A program made the position numbers and the translations under genes. A stretch of DNA of 64,000 nt from Aquificota bacterium (lineage in GTDB: Bacteria; Aquificota; Aquificia; Aquificales; Aquificaceae). Below are positions 1 to 8,265 of the stretch, piece after piece (positions within the stretch are counted from its first letter, which is position 1; each line of letters starts with the position of its first letter). The notes beneath the pieces are model-generated. The model was not told where the DNA came from and did not search any database. It saw nothing but the letters and a program-made list of their open reading frames with translations. The stretch lies in NCBI GenBank assembly GCA_030549905.1, contig JAUQQK010000011.1:1-64000 (forward strand), in the 5' to 3' direction.

Positions 1-569
1 ACTATAGTCCTTGTAGAAGTAGGTACAGAAAACTCATCACAGGCTATTTTAAGATACTCCCTTTCTTTTGCCCACTGCTCCAGCTTATACAGAAAGTTCT
101 GAGTTCCTTCTCCATAAACCCAGCTCACTCTAAATATTAGATAGTTTTCAAGGTAGTTCCTTACCGCTTCTTCTCCCAAAAGCTTGCTAAGAGCATATTT
201 ATTTAGTGGATTAGGCTGGTCTTCTTCTGTATAAAGTCCTTCCTTTTTTCCATCAAAGACGTAGTCTGTAGAATAGTGTATGAGAAAAGCCCCTGTTTCC
301 GCACAAGCAATAGCAAGGTTAGAAACTCCGAAGGTATTAACCTTCAAGGCTTTTTCAAATTCTTCTTCCGCTTTATCTACAAGATTATAGGCTGAACAGT
401 TTATTACCACATCTGGCTTTATATCTTTTATAGTTTTAAGGACTTTTTCAAAGTCTGTAATATCAAGCTCTTCTTTCCCAAAAGCGACAAAGTCTGTACC
501 TTGCCTTTCAAAAGTTTTGATAAACTCTCTTGCAAGCTGTCCTTTTGCACCAGTTATGAGGTATTTCAT
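1..569 (-). CDS. rmlD: dTDP-4-dehydrorhamnose reductase, partial (C-terminus off the window)
   Basis: Catalyses the last step of dTDP-L-rhamnose synthesis, the NADPH-dependent reduction of dTDP-4-dehydro-L-rhamnose. About 189 residues are visible. They start with a Rossmann-type [12 protein letters not shown], carry STDYVFDGK at about 100-108 and the catalytic YALSK motif at about 125-129, all typical of the extended SDR family RmlD. The gene runs off the left edge, so roughly the last third of a usual 290-residue enzyme is not seen. The ATG overlaps the hepT stop as TGATG, so it is the last visible gene of the rhamnose operon and is translationally coupled to the toxin-antitoxin pair. Confidence 0.93.
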   Translation of the reverse strand, partial: MKYLITGAKGQLAREFIKTFERQGTDFVAFGKEELDITDFEKVLKTIKDIKPDVVINCSAYNLVDKAEEEFEKALKVNTFGVSNLAIACAETGAFLIHYSTDYVFDGKKEGLYTEEDQPNPLNKYALSKLLGEEAVRNYLENYLIFRVSWVYGEGTQNFLYKLEQWAKEREYLKIACDEFSVPTSTRTI

Positions 570-928
570 CAAAATTCCTCCGTATCTAATATACTCTCCA
601 GTATCTTTTTCAGGTATGGAATGTCTTCCTTTATTGTTACCCAGACCAGCTGATAATCTATACCAAAGTATTCGTGTATAAGAATATCACGCATACCTGC
701 TATTTCCTTCCAAGGAACATCCGAATGTTTCTTTCTAAAATCCTGAGGAAGATGTTTTACCGCTTCCCCTATTAACTCAAGACTTCTCACAAAAGCCCTT
801 TTTAAAGTCTCATCTTCTATGAACTTTTCAAAAGTCAAACCTTCAGAAGTTTTAATAAGATATTCACATTCCTTCATTATGTCTTCTAAGTAAGCTTGAA
901 TTTCCCTTTTCTTCCTACCTTTAAACAT
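569..928 (-). CDS. hepT: HepT-like HEPN toxin (DUF86 family)
   Basis: Predicted HEPN-domain RNase toxin of a MntA-HepT toxin-antitoxin pair, 119 residues, the usual family length. The diagnostic motif R-x4-H-x-Y is present as R80-DILI-H85-E-Y87. In studied HepT proteins the Arg/His pair is the RNase site and the Tyr is the residue adenylylated by the partner antitoxin. The ATG lies 8 bases inside the end of mntA and the stop overlaps the rmlD start. The pair is therefore embedded in the rhamnose operon without breaking translational coupling. Toxicity is inferred from the family and was not demonstrated. Confidence 0.85.
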   Translation of the reverse strand: MFKGRKKREIQAYLEDIMKECEYLIKTSEGLTFEKFIEDETLKRAFVRSLELIGEAVKHLPQDFRKKHSDVPWKEIAGMRDILIHEYFGIDYQLVWVTIKEDIPYLKKILESILDTEEF

Positions 929-1223
929 ACATAACTTCTTTAAGTATTCTTTTACCTATCCTCGGTTTTAGAGCTGGTTTTGATACTAAATCTACCTTCC
1001 TTATTCCAAGCTGTTTTTCCAGAAAATGTTTTAGTTCTACAAACTTGATTAAACTTATAGCTTCTTTAAACTCTACAAGTACATCAAGGTCGCTTTTCTT
1101 TGTTGGAGTACCCTTTGCGTAAGAACCAAATATTCCTATATTCTTCACTTTATACTTCTCTTCCAACACTGGTTTTAAAGCCTTCAATTTTTCCTTTATT
1201 TCATCTAAGGGTTTCATATTCAT
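921..1223 (-). CDS. mntA: MntA-like minimal nucleotidyltransferase antitoxin
   Basis: Minimal nucleotidyltransferase, about 100 residues, predicted to neutralise HepT by adding AMP to its tyrosine. The signature GS-x10-D-x-D is intact: G33 S34 followed by D45 and D47 (GSYAKG ... SDLD). I chose the ATG at 1223 because a GAGAAAGG ribosome-binding site lies about 10 bases upstream and because this ATG overlaps the rmlB stop as TAATG. The open frame extends further upstream to 1280 but inside rmlB. The order antitoxin then toxin matches known mntA-hepT loci. Confidence 0.86.
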   Translation of the reverse strand: MNMKPLDEIKEKLKALKPVLEEKYKVKNIGIFGSYAKGTPTKKSDLDVLVEFKEAISLIKFVELKHFLEKQLGIRKVDLVSKPALKPRIGKRILKEVMYV

Positions 1224-2212
1224 TAAGTATAAACCTTTCTCCAGTATTCCTCCAACTCGGATAGTTTTCTTTCTACCCACTTAAAGTTTTCCACATACCA
1301 CCTTACTGTTTTCTCAAGTCCTTCTTCAAAGCTAGTTTTTGCTTTCCAGCCAAGTTCCTTTTCTATTTTATCTGTGCTTACGGAATACCTGTAATCATGA
1401 CCGGGTCTGTCTTTTACAAACCTTATCAAGCTTTCAGGCTTGCCAAGTAGCTTTAATATAGCCTTTACTACTTCAATATTTCTCTTTTCTATACCGCTCC
1501 CCACATTGTATATCTCACCAATCTTACCTTTTTCCATTATGAGCATAACAGCTTCCGCACAGTCTTCCACATAGAGCCACTCCCTTACATTAGACCCGTC
1601 ACCGTACACAGGCACTGGCTCGTTTCTGAGAGCTTTTACAATAACCACAGGAATGAGTTTTTCAGGATATTGCCAAGGACCATAGTTATTAGATGGTCGG
1701 ACGGTTATTACAGGAAGACCGTATGTTCTGTAGTAGGCTCTTCCAAGCATGTCCTGTGCCGCTTTGCTTGCAGAGTATGGAGAATTCGGTTTAAGACAGG
1801 ATTCTTCTGTAAATTTGCCCTCCTTTATTTCTCCATACACCTCATCTGTAATTATATTTACAAAAAGCTCTACTTTGAATCTCTTTGAAAGCTCAAGCAA
1901 GTTATAAGTCCCTTCCACATTCGTCCTTAGGAAGGCTGATGGGTCTAAAATACTTCTATCTACGTGAGTTTCTGCAGCGAAATGAACTATTACCTGAGGT
2001 TCTTCCTTTTTAAAAACTTCTTCTAAGCTTTCAAAGTCTCTTATGTCTGTTCTGTAAAAGGTGTATTTTCCTTCCACATCTTTAAGCCTTTCTAAGTCTC
2101 CAGCGTAGGTGAGTGCATCTACAACTACCACTTGATAGCCAGTATATATGGCTTTCCTTACGAAAAAACTTCCTATAAACCCTGCACCGCCTGTAACAAG
2201 TATTTTCTTCAC
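1223..2212 (-). CDS. rmlB: dTDP-glucose 4,6-dehydratase
   Basis: Second step of dTDP-rhamnose synthesis, converting dTDP-glucose to dTDP-4-keto-6-deoxyglucose with bound NAD. The 329-residue protein has the dinucleotide motif GGAGFIG at 8-14, the catalytic TDEVYG at 122-127 and YSASK at 146-150, all as expected for the extended SDR dehydratases. It starts with GTG at 2212, overlapping the rmlC stop by four bases (GTGA), and ends overlapping the mntA start. The order rmlA-rmlC-rmlB places it in the middle of the operon. Confidence 0.97.
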   Translation of the reverse strand: MKKILVTGGAGFIGSFFVRKAIYTGYQVVVVDALTYAGDLERLKDVEGKYTFYRTDIRDFESLEEVFKKEEPQVIVHFAAETHVDRSILDPSAFLRTNVEGTYNLLELSKRFKVELFVNIITDEVYGEIKEGKFTEESCLKPNSPYSASKAAQDMLGRAYYRTYGLPVITVRPSNNYGPWQYPEKLIPVVIVKALRNEPVPVYGDGSNVREWLYVEDCAEAVMLIMEKGKIGEIYNVGSGIEKRNIEVVKAILKLLGKPESLIRFVKDRPGHDYRYSVSTDKIEKELGWKAKTSFEEGLEKTVRWYVENFKWVERKLSELEEYWRKVYT

Positions 2213-2775
2213 AGTAGGTCTTCCTCCTTCAAATCTTTCAGATAAGGTAGATTTTTATCTTTTTCAGAAAGTATGGGCTCTTTTATGTCTTCTAAGGGCC
2301 ATTGTATGCCTATATCCGGGTCATTCCACCTTATACCTGCATCGTGCTGAGGTGAATATTCCGCACCGGAGACTTTATATATGACTTCCGCATAGTCTGA
2401 TAGTACCAGAAAGCCATGAGCAAAACCTTCGGGTATCCATAGCATATGTTTGTTTTCTTCAGAAAGAATCACTCCAACCCACCTACCAAAGGTGGGACTG
2501 TTTTTCCTTATATCTACCGCCACATCAAAGATAGTACCTTTTATACAGCGCACTAATTTACCTTGAGCTTTAGGCTTTTTCTGGCAGTGAAGTCCTCTAA
2601 GTACGCCTTTTACAGAAGCTGAATGATTATCTTGAATAAAAATCGCCTTTATGCCAAAGGCTTCAAAATCTGACCTTTTGTAAAACTCAAGGAAGAACCC
2701 TCTCTCATCTTTAAAAACCTTAGGTTTTATGAGAACCACTTCGGGAATTTCTAAAGGTTCAAACTCAAAAGGCAT
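2209..2775 (-). CDS. rmlC: dTDP-4-dehydrorhamnose 3,5-epimerase
   Basis: Cupin-fold epimerase for the third step of dTDP-rhamnose synthesis, about 188 residues. Typical features are [20 protein letters not shown], with the catalytic His in the RGLHxQ segment, and [10 protein letters not shown] near residue 120. I place the start at the ATG at 2775 because a GGAGGAAG ribosome-binding site sits upstream; the frame stays open to 2793 inside rmlA. It overlaps the rmlA 3' end by 11 bases and the rmlB start by four. Confidence 0.96.
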   Translation of the reverse strand: MPFEFEPLEIPEVVLIKPKVFKDERGFFLEFYKRSDFEAFGIKAIFIQDNHSASVKGVLRGLHCQKKPKAQGKLVRCIKGTIFDVAVDIRKNSPTFGRWVGVILSEENKHMLWIPEGFAHGFLVLSDYAEVIYKVSGAEYSPQHDAGIRWNDPDIGIQWPLEDIKEPILSEKDKNLPYLKDLKEEDLL

Positions 2776-3655
2776 GCACCTCTTCCTCCGCAAGCCTTCT
2801 TAAATACTTTCCATAATCTGTCTTATCCATCTTCTTTGCCAGTTTTAGAAGGTCTTCTTTTGATATCCATCCGTTTCTGAAGGCAACTTCTTCAGGACAA
2901 CCTATCATAAGACCTGTTTTCCTTTCTATAGTGGCTACGAAGTTGCCTGCCTCAAGAAAGCTTTCATAAGTGCCTGCATCAAACCACGCAAAACCACGTC
3001 CAAGCAGTTTGACTTTAAGCTTTCCCAATTTCAGATATTCTTCAAGCAAAGAAGTTATTTCTAACTCACCTCTTGCGGAAGGTTTTACATTTTGAGCAAG
3101 CTTGCACGCCTGCCCATCAAAGAAATACACACCTATTACCGCATAATGAGATTTAGGTTTTTTGGGCTTTTCTTCAATAGACAACACATTGCCCTGCTCA
3201 TCAAACTCCACTATACCAAACCTTTCCGGGTCATGTACATAATAACCAAAACAGTACGCTCCACCACTGCTTTCCACTTCCTTTTTAGCTGACTCTAAAA
3301 GCTTAGGAAGGTCATGACCATAAAGGATATTGTCTCCCAAAAGGTAAAGGACCGGTTCGTGTTCTATATAAGGACTACAGAGCAATATGCCTTCAGAAAG
3401 TCCTCTCGGTTTTTCTTGAATAACGTACTGTATCCTTATACCAAATTGAGAACCATCTCCTAAGAGTTTTTCAAAGAGGGACTTATCTTGAGGATTTACC
3501 ACCATGTATATGTCTTTTATTTTTAGAAGCATAGCCAAGGAGAGTGGATAATAAATCATCGGCTTGTTATAGATAGGTAAAAGGTGTTTGTTTATTATCT
3601 GTGTAGTAGGATATAGCCTTGTGCCTGAACCTCCCGCAAGAATTATGGCTTTCAC
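2765..3655 (-). CDS. rmlA: Glucose-1-phosphate thymidylyltransferase
   Basis: First enzyme of dTDP-rhamnose synthesis, making dTDP-glucose from dTTP and glucose-1-phosphate. The 296-residue protein opens with [18 protein letters not shown], the nucleotide-binding G-x-G-T-R-L signature, and contains KPMIYYPL and the LLGDNI metal-binding aspartate region. It starts with GTG at 3655, without a good ribosome-binding site. It is the first gene of the rml operon, and a TATAAT box lies 11 bases upstream of the GTG. Confidence 0.96.
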   Translation of the reverse strand: MKAIILAGGSGTRLYPTTQIINKHLLPIYNKPMIYYPLSLAMLLKIKDIYMVVNPQDKSLFEKLLGDGSQFGIRIQYVIQEKPRGLSEGILLCSPYIEHEPVLYLLGDNILYGHDLPKLLESAKKEVESSGGAYCFGYYVHDPERFGIVEFDEQGNVLSIEEKPKKPKSHYAVIGVYFFDGQACKLAQNVKPSARGELEITSLLEEYLKLGKLKVKLLGRGFAWFDAGTYESFLEAGNFVATIERKTGLMIGCPEEVAFRNGWISKEDLLKLAKKMDKTDYGKYLRRLAEEEVHAF

Positions 3656-3666
3656 AATAACCTTAA

Positions 3667-3672
3667 ATTATA
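3667..3672 (-). promoter_or_regulatory. -10 box upstream of rmlA
   Basis: TATAAT on the minus strand, 11 bases before the rmlA GTG. No convincing -35 box is seen. Transcription would start only a few bases before the start codon. Confidence 0.4.
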
Positions 3673-3699
3673 TCATTTTCTGAGTTGCATAATACATTA

Positions 3700-4698
3700 T
3701 TACTTTTCTATTATGGTCTCTTCCACTTTCATGCCAAAGTGCCTGCCTTCCTGCTCCACATAACCAAGCACTTCATCACCTTCTTTTAGCTCCGCTACAG
3801 ATATGGGCGTGCCGTCAGGTCTTGTAAGTCTTATGGTTTCCGCATTTTGAAGGACTGCGCTGAGCTTTTTGTTTTCATATTTTCCTTCCACAAGGAGCAT
3901 AGGTCTTCTTTCCACCTTTGCCCTGCCCACATAAACGAGCCTTCCCCTTCCCTGATAGTCATAGACCATCACGGGGTCTCCTGCGGAAAGCTCACATAAA
4001 TATTTGGTTTTGTTGCCCGGAACTCTTACATACATATGCACAGCACCAGCGTTTACCCTAAAGGGTCTTGAAGCCACGTAGGGGTTTTCTTCCGTCTCCG
4101 CATGCACTAAAAACATGCCACCTGAGGAGTTGCCCACCAGCATACCCTCACCCCTCTGGAGCAAAGATGTAGTATCCACGCAGACCCTGTCTCCCAGTCC
4201 CAAGGGTAGTATGCGGGTTATCTTAACTACCACAAGGGGAAGTTTTTCTTCTTCCTCTTCAAGCACTCTTCCCACCTTCTTTATGGTGTTTATGTCCTCG
4301 CTTTTTAAGACTATGCCCTTCACGCCCTTTTCAAGCACCCTTATGGCAAGCCTTGCCTCCTCTTCGTTTTTGACAACTGCATAAAGCTCTTCCCTCTGAG
4401 CTATAAGGTTTTCCAAGGGTATTATGGTCCAGTCGGTGGTTTCCACTATCACCTTTGTGTGGGGTGGATACTTGCCCGCACGTTCTTCATCTTCTTTGCC
4501 CCTTATGAGCACATACTCGTAGTCTTTTCCTTCCAGAAGGTCTGGTCCTTCTTTGGAGGCTACTAGAACCCTGCCTAAGGCTTTGACCTCCTGAGCCTTT
4601 GATGGGTCGGAAAGGAGTATCACCCTTGCCCCTGCCTCAAGGGCTGAGGTGATTAGCTTTTTATCATAACTTTGAGCCCAGTACCAGAAGTCCTTCAT
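3700..4698 (-). CDS. 3-dehydroquinate synthase II (archaeal type)
   Basis: Makes 3-dehydroquinate by oxidative deamination and ring closure of 2-amino-3,7-dideoxy-D-threo-hept-6-ulosonate, in place of the usual AroB reaction. The 332 residues match the archaeal DHQ synthase II family, first described in Methanocaldococcus. They start [16 protein letters not shown] and contain [20 protein letters not shown] and [13 protein letters not shown] in the C-terminal half. The partner enzyme, ADH synthase, is at 11270-12064. The gene stands alone between cmk and rmlA, with its own TATAAT box seven bases before the ATG. Confidence 0.92.
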   Translation of the reverse strand: MKDFWYWAQSYDKKLITSALEAGARVILLSDPSKAQEVKALGRVLVASKEGPDLLEGKDYEYVLIRGKEDEERAGKYPPHTKVIVETTDWTIIPLENLIAQREELYAVVKNEEEARLAIRVLEKGVKGIVLKSEDINTIKKVGRVLEEEEEKLPLVVVKITRILPLGLGDRVCVDTTSLLQRGEGMLVGNSSGGMFLVHAETEENPYVASRPFRVNAGAVHMYVRVPGNKTKYLCELSAGDPVMVYDYQGRGRLVYVGRAKVERRPMLLVEGKYENKKLSAVLQNAETIRLTRPDGTPISVAELKEGDEVLGYVEQEGRHFGMKVEETIIEK

Positions 4699-4705
4699 AA
4701 AAAAG

Positions 4706-4711
4706 ATTATA
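4706..4711 (-). promoter_or_regulatory. -10 box for the DHQ synthase II gene (leaderless type)
   Basis: TATAAT overlapping the cmk stop codon, seven bases before the ATG at 4698, with no ribosome-binding site between. This suggests transcription starting at or next to the start codon. Confidence 0.5.
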
Positions 4712-5354
4712 CCCTTTCTTTTATTAAGGAAAGCACCTTTTGAACCACGTCCTCCACGCTTAAGTCTGTGGCGTCTATAACTATGGCATCTTCCGCCGGC
4801 TTAAAGGGGTACTGGGGTCTATTTTTGTCCCTTTCGTCCCTTTCTATGACCGCCCTCAGGATCTCCTCGTAGCTAACAGAAAGCCCTTGAGCTTTGAGCT
4901 GTTCGTACCTCCTTCTTGCCCTCTCCTCGGGGCTTGCGGTGAGAAATATTTTTATGGGTGCGTCTGGAAAGATGTGCGTGCCAGCATCTCTTCCTTCTGC
5001 TACCACTTGACTGTCTCCCACTAAAGCCCTGAAAAAACTGTTTATCCTTTCCCTGAAGGCTGGAAGGGAGGCTATCTGAGAGGCAACTTTGCCCACCTCC
5101 TCTGAACCTAGAAGCCCGCTTATTTCCTGCCCTTTATAGAAGACCTTTGTTTCTCCTATATCTGTAATTACTTCCGGTGGCTTCTCAAAGAGCTTCAAGA
5201 CCTCTTCCCCTTTCAGGCTTTCCTTTAAGCACGCATAAGCAAAGGCTCTGTATACTAAACCCGTGTTCAGGTATGGTATTCCAAGCCTTTTTGAAAGTTC
5301 CCTTGCTACCGTGCTTTTCCCGCTGCCCGCCGGACCGTCTATGGCTACCTTCAT
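4707..5354 (-). CDS. cmk: Cytidylate kinase
   Basis: Phosphorylates CMP and dCMP for nucleotide synthesis in the cytoplasm. The 215-residue protein has the P-loop GPAGSGKST at 7-15, LNTGLVYRA (the usual L-D-T-G-A-x-Y-R motif with Asn for Asp) and the VAEGRDAGT motif in the middle. The length fits the family. The ATG overlaps the pilT stop as TGATG, so it is the last gene of gatC-recA-pilT-cmk. Confidence 0.95.
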   Translation of the reverse strand: MKVAIDGPAGSGKSTVARELSKRLGIPYLNTGLVYRAFAYACLKESLKGEEVLKLFEKPPEVITDIGETKVFYKGQEISGLLGSEEVGKVASQIASLPAFRERINSFFRALVGDSQVVAEGRDAGTHIFPDAPIKIFLTASPEERARRRYEQLKAQGLSVSYEEILRAVIERDERDKNRPQYPFKPAEDAIVIDATDLSVEDVVQKVLSLIKERV

Positions 5355-6451
5355 CAGAAGAAGCTTCTACCTCCTGAAGATACACCTCTGAGTTTTAGTT
5401 CAAGGTCCGCAGGCCTGGAGGCATACATGAGGGCTGTGTTGTAATCTATAAGCCCCCTCCTGTATAGCTCCTCTAAGTGCTGGTCAAAGGTCTGGGTGCC
5501 ATACACAGATTTGCCCTTTTCTAAAAGCTGTGGAATCTCGTCAAACTTGGTGGTGTCCACTATGCATTCCTTTATGGCAGGTGTGTTTATAAGCACTTCC
5601 ACCGCAGGCACCACGCCCTTACCGTCCGCCCTTGGCAAAAGCCTTTGAGAAAAAATGGCTACGAGGGTTTCCGCTAACTGTATTCTTATCTGTTCTCTGA
5701 CCTCAAGGTTGAACATGCCTATTAGCCTGTTTATAGTCTCCTTTGCATCAAGGGTATGAAGGGTGGAGAAAACAAGGTGTCCTGTCTCTGCCGCCTGAAG
5801 GGCTATCTGTGCTGTTTCCGCATCCCTTATCTCACCTACCATTATCACATCCGGGTCTTCTCTCAAAGAGGCACGCAGACCCCTTGCGAAAGAAGAAGTA
5901 TCTATACCCACCTCACGCTGGACTATAAAGGCTTTGTTATCCTTGAATAGGTATTCTATAGGGTCTTCTATGGTAACTATCACACAGTCTCTTACCGCGT
6001 TTATGTTGTCTATAAGAGATGCAAGGGTGGTGGATTTACCAGAGCCCGTGGGGCCTGTAACCAGAATAAACCCTTTCGTATTTTCAAGGGCTACCTTTTT
6101 CATGACTTCTGGAAGGTTAAGGCTCTCAAAGGCAGGTATGGTAAAGGGTATCACCCTAAAAGCAAGTCCTATGGTGGTTCTCTGCCTGTATATGTTGACC
6201 CTGAAACGTGCCACGCCGGGCAAGGAGTAAGAGGTGTCTGTTTCTCCGTATTCTTCAAACTCCGCCAGCTTCCTCCTGTTTTTCTCTAAAATCTCCTTTA
6301 CAATTAGTTCTATTATCCTGTCATCAAGTTCTGGGAAGTCTTCAAGCCTTTCAAGCCGTTTTTTAGCTCTTATTACAGGCTTGCTGCCCGTCTTTATGTG
6401 GATGTCAGAAGCCTTTAATTCAATTGCCTTTTTAAGTATCAGCTGAAGCAA
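5354..6451 (-). CDS. pilT: PilT-type twitching motility ATPase
   Basis: Hexameric ATPase that drives type IV pilus retraction at the inner membrane. The 365-residue protein has an N-terminal domain with ASDIHIKTG, Walker [10 protein letters not shown] at 133-141, an Asp box, the Walker B region [14 protein letters not shown] and a His box in [14 protein letters not shown]. This order and size fit PilT rather than the longer PilB. The start lies 20 bases inside the recA 3' end. No other pilus genes occur in the window, so pilin and PilB genes must lie elsewhere. Confidence 0.92.
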   Translation of the reverse strand: MLQLILKKAIELKASDIHIKTGSKPVIRAKKRLERLEDFPELDDRIIELIVKEILEKNRRKLAEFEEYGETDTSYSLPGVARFRVNIYRQRTTIGLAFRVIPFTIPAFESLNLPEVMKKVALENTKGFILVTGPTGSGKSTTLASLIDNINAVRDCVIVTIEDPIEYLFKDNKAFIVQREVGIDTSSFARGLRASLREDPDVIMVGEIRDAETAQIALQAAETGHLVFSTLHTLDAKETINRLIGMFNLEVREQIRIQLAETLVAIFSQRLLPRADGKGVVPAVEVLINTPAIKECIVDTTKFDEIPQLLEKGKSVYGTQTFDQHLEELYRRGLIDYNTALMYASRPADLELKLRGVSSGGRSFF

Positions 6452-7457
6452 GCCCGGCCACCTCCTTTACTTTTTTTTCAATCTCCTGAGCAAGTTCTAA
6501 GTTTTCCTGCAGGAACTTCTTTGCCTGCTCTCTACCCTGTCCGAGCCTTACATCTCCATAGCTATACCATGCACCGCTCTTGTTTATAACTTTTAACTCC
6601 ACCGCCGTGTCAATAAGGTCGCAGAGTTTGCATATACCTTCTCCGTATAGAACATCGAACTCGGCTTCCTGGAAGGGTGGAGCCAGTTTGTTTTTGACCA
6701 CCCTGACCCTTACCCTGTTGCCGGATTTTTCCCCTCCACCGTCTTTTACCTCACCTACACGCCTTACATCCAGTCGCATGTCCGCAAAGAACTTTAAAGC
6801 TCTACCTCCTGGCGTGGTTTCTGGGTTTCCGAACATGACCCCTATCTTTTCCCTCAGCTGGTTTATGAAGATTATTGCCGTGTTTGCCTTGTGTGCCATA
6901 CCCTTAAGCTTTCTAAGAGCCTGAGACATGAGTCTTGCCTGCTTGCCCACATGCGCCTCTCCTATCTCACCCTCCAGCTCATCCTTTGGCACCAGAGCAG
7001 CCACCGAGTCTATCACTATCACATCCACCGCATTGCTTGCCACTAGGCTTTCTACTATTTCCAGTGCCTGTTCTCCATAGTCGGGCTGTGATATAAAGAG
7101 GTTTTCAGTGTCAACACCTATTCTTTCCGCATATTTAGGGTCAAGGGCATGCTCCGCATCTATGAAGACGGCCACTCCACCACCTTTTTGGGCTTCCGCT
7201 ATTATGTGAAGTGCAAGGGTAGTCTTACCAGAAGACTCAGGTCCAAAAATCTCTATTATTCTTCCCTTTGGAATGCCACCAATACCCGTGGCTATGTCGA
7301 GGGCTATGGAACCTGTTGGTATGGTTTCCACTTTAACCTTTTCTGCCTTTTTAAGGGGCATTATGGAGCCTTTGCCAAAACGCCTTTCTATGCTTACAAG
7401 AGCACTCTCTAAAGCTTTTCTTTTCTCAAGAGCCTCCTTCTGGGTTTCCTCTATCAT
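6432..7457 (-). CDS. recA: Recombinase A
   Basis: DNA strand-exchange protein for homologous recombination and the SOS response. The 341 residues contain Walker [10 protein letters not shown] at 72-80, the Walker B segment [12 protein letters not shown], the L2 loop region [22 protein letters not shown] and the usual C-terminal domain. A strong ribosome-binding site (AAGGAGAAGG) precedes the ATG. It lies between gatC and pilT in a tight operon. No LexA-type box was recognised upstream. Confidence 0.98.
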   Translation of the reverse strand: MIEETQKEALEKRKALESALVSIERRFGKGSIMPLKKAEKVKVETIPTGSIALDIATGIGGIPKGRIIEIFGPESSGKTTLALHIIAEAQKGGGVAVFIDAEHALDPKYAERIGVDTENLFISQPDYGEQALEIVESLVASNAVDVIVIDSVAALVPKDELEGEIGEAHVGKQARLMSQALRKLKGMAHKANTAIIFINQLREKIGVMFGNPETTPGGRALKFFADMRLDVRRVGEVKDGGGEKSGNRVRVRVVKNKLAPPFQEAEFDVLYGEGICKLCDLIDTAVELKVINKSGAWYSYGDVRLGQGREQAKKFLQENLELAQEIEKKVKEVAGLASADT

Positions 7458-7470
7458 ATCCTTCTCCTTG

Positions 7471-7743
7471 TTAATATTCTACCACCCTTGGCACCACAAA
7501 GAAGGAACCTTCCGCATGCGGAGCCTGAGAAAGCACAAGAGCCGGGTCAAAGTCTTTCTCGGGTATGTCTTCCCTCATGGGCGTCTCTTCAAAGTGGGGT
7601 GTGTAAGGCTCAATGCCTTCTGTGTTTATTTCCTGAAGCTTTTCCACAAAGCGCAGTATCCTGTCAAGCTGTTCCGTTAGCTTCTCCTTTTCCTCCTCTG
7701 TAAGCTTAAGCCTTGCCAGATGCGCCACTTTTTCAACCTTCAT
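7471..7743 (-). CDS. gatC: Asp-tRNA(Asn)/Glu-tRNA(Gln) amidotransferase subunit C
   Basis: Small subunit of the GatCAB transamidosome that makes Gln-tRNA or Asn-tRNA by amidation. The 90-residue protein shows the family pattern [16 protein letters not shown] near the start, then a segment around the [14 protein letters not shown] motif, then a short hydrophobic C-terminus. It heads the gatC-recA-pilT-cmk operon, and gatA and gatB are not in the window. A TATATT box eight bases before the ATG and the lack of a ribosome-binding site suggest a leaderless start. Confidence 0.93.
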   Translation of the reverse strand: MKVEKVAHLARLKLTEEEKEKLTEQLDRILRFVEKLQEINTEGIEPYTPHFEETPMREDIPEKDFDPALVLSQAPHAEGSFFVVPRVVEY

Positions 7744-7751
7744 AGGAATAA

Positions 7752-7757
7752 AATATA
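7752..7757 (-). promoter_or_regulatory. -10 box for gatC-recA-pilT-cmk (leaderless type)
   Basis: TATATT on the minus strand, eight bases before the gatC ATG, in the 45-base gap after lspA. No clear -35 box. Confidence 0.4.
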
Positions 7758-7788
7758 AACTGACCGCTCTGAATTTGCTACCCTTCCC

Positions 7789-8265
7789 TCAGCCCTTTTG
7801 GAAAAAGCCCCTCAGAAGCAGGATAAAAATGGCTATGCTTATGCTGGCATCTGCCATGTTGAAGGCAGGCCAGGAGAGGCTTCCGTAGGAAAGGTATATA
7901 AAGTCCCTTACCTGTCCCAGAAAGAGCCTGTCATAAAGGTTTCCAAGAGCACCGCCTGCCACCATACCCATGAGCATGCTGTTTGTAGCATCCTTTACTC
8001 TCATGGAGTATATAAATGTGAAGACTAAAGCAAGAAGAGGTGTGAGGATAAGGAGCGGAACCCTTATAAAATCTGGTGCATTAGCAAAGAGTCCAAACGC
8101 AACGCCCTTGTTGTAGACAAGCACTAAATGAAGAAAAGGCAGAAGGCTTATATCCTTGTCCCTTAAATGGCTTTCCGCCAGATGTTTCGTGTAGAGGTCT
8201 GTTAAGAGAACAAGTAGCAGGGCAGAAAGGTATATTAAAGCATGTTTTCTAAGGCTTTTTTCCAT
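7789..8265 (-). CDS. lspA: Lipoprotein signal peptidase (signal peptidase II)
   Basis: Inner-membrane aspartyl protease that removes the signal peptide from lipidated prolipoproteins. The 158-residue protein has four hydrophobic segments and the conserved NKGVAFG, the GQVRDF motif with catalytic D121, and FNMADA with catalytic D139. Its substrates could include the DsbC-like lipoprotein at 29282-30025. The start lies 31 bases inside the end of purL, with GGAAGAG just upstream, so translation is probably coupled. Confidence 0.95.
   Translation of the reverse strand: MEKSLRKHALIYLSALLLVLLTDLYTKHLAESHLRDKDISLLPFLHLVLVYNKGVAFGLFANAPDFIRVPLLILTPLLALVFTFIYSMRVKDATNSMLMGMVAGGALGNLYDRLFLGQVRDFIYLSYGSLSWPAFNMADASISIAIFILLLRGFFQKG

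Noticed and set aside
1670-2384. Plus-strand open frames opposite rmlB and rmlC
   Set aside because: They are antisense to well-conserved enzymes, lack recognisable motifs and have unlikely composition.
4115-4384. Serine-rich plus-strand frame opposite DHQ synthase II
   Set aside because: Ser runs arise as the antisense of Glu-rich coding sequence; no start signal.
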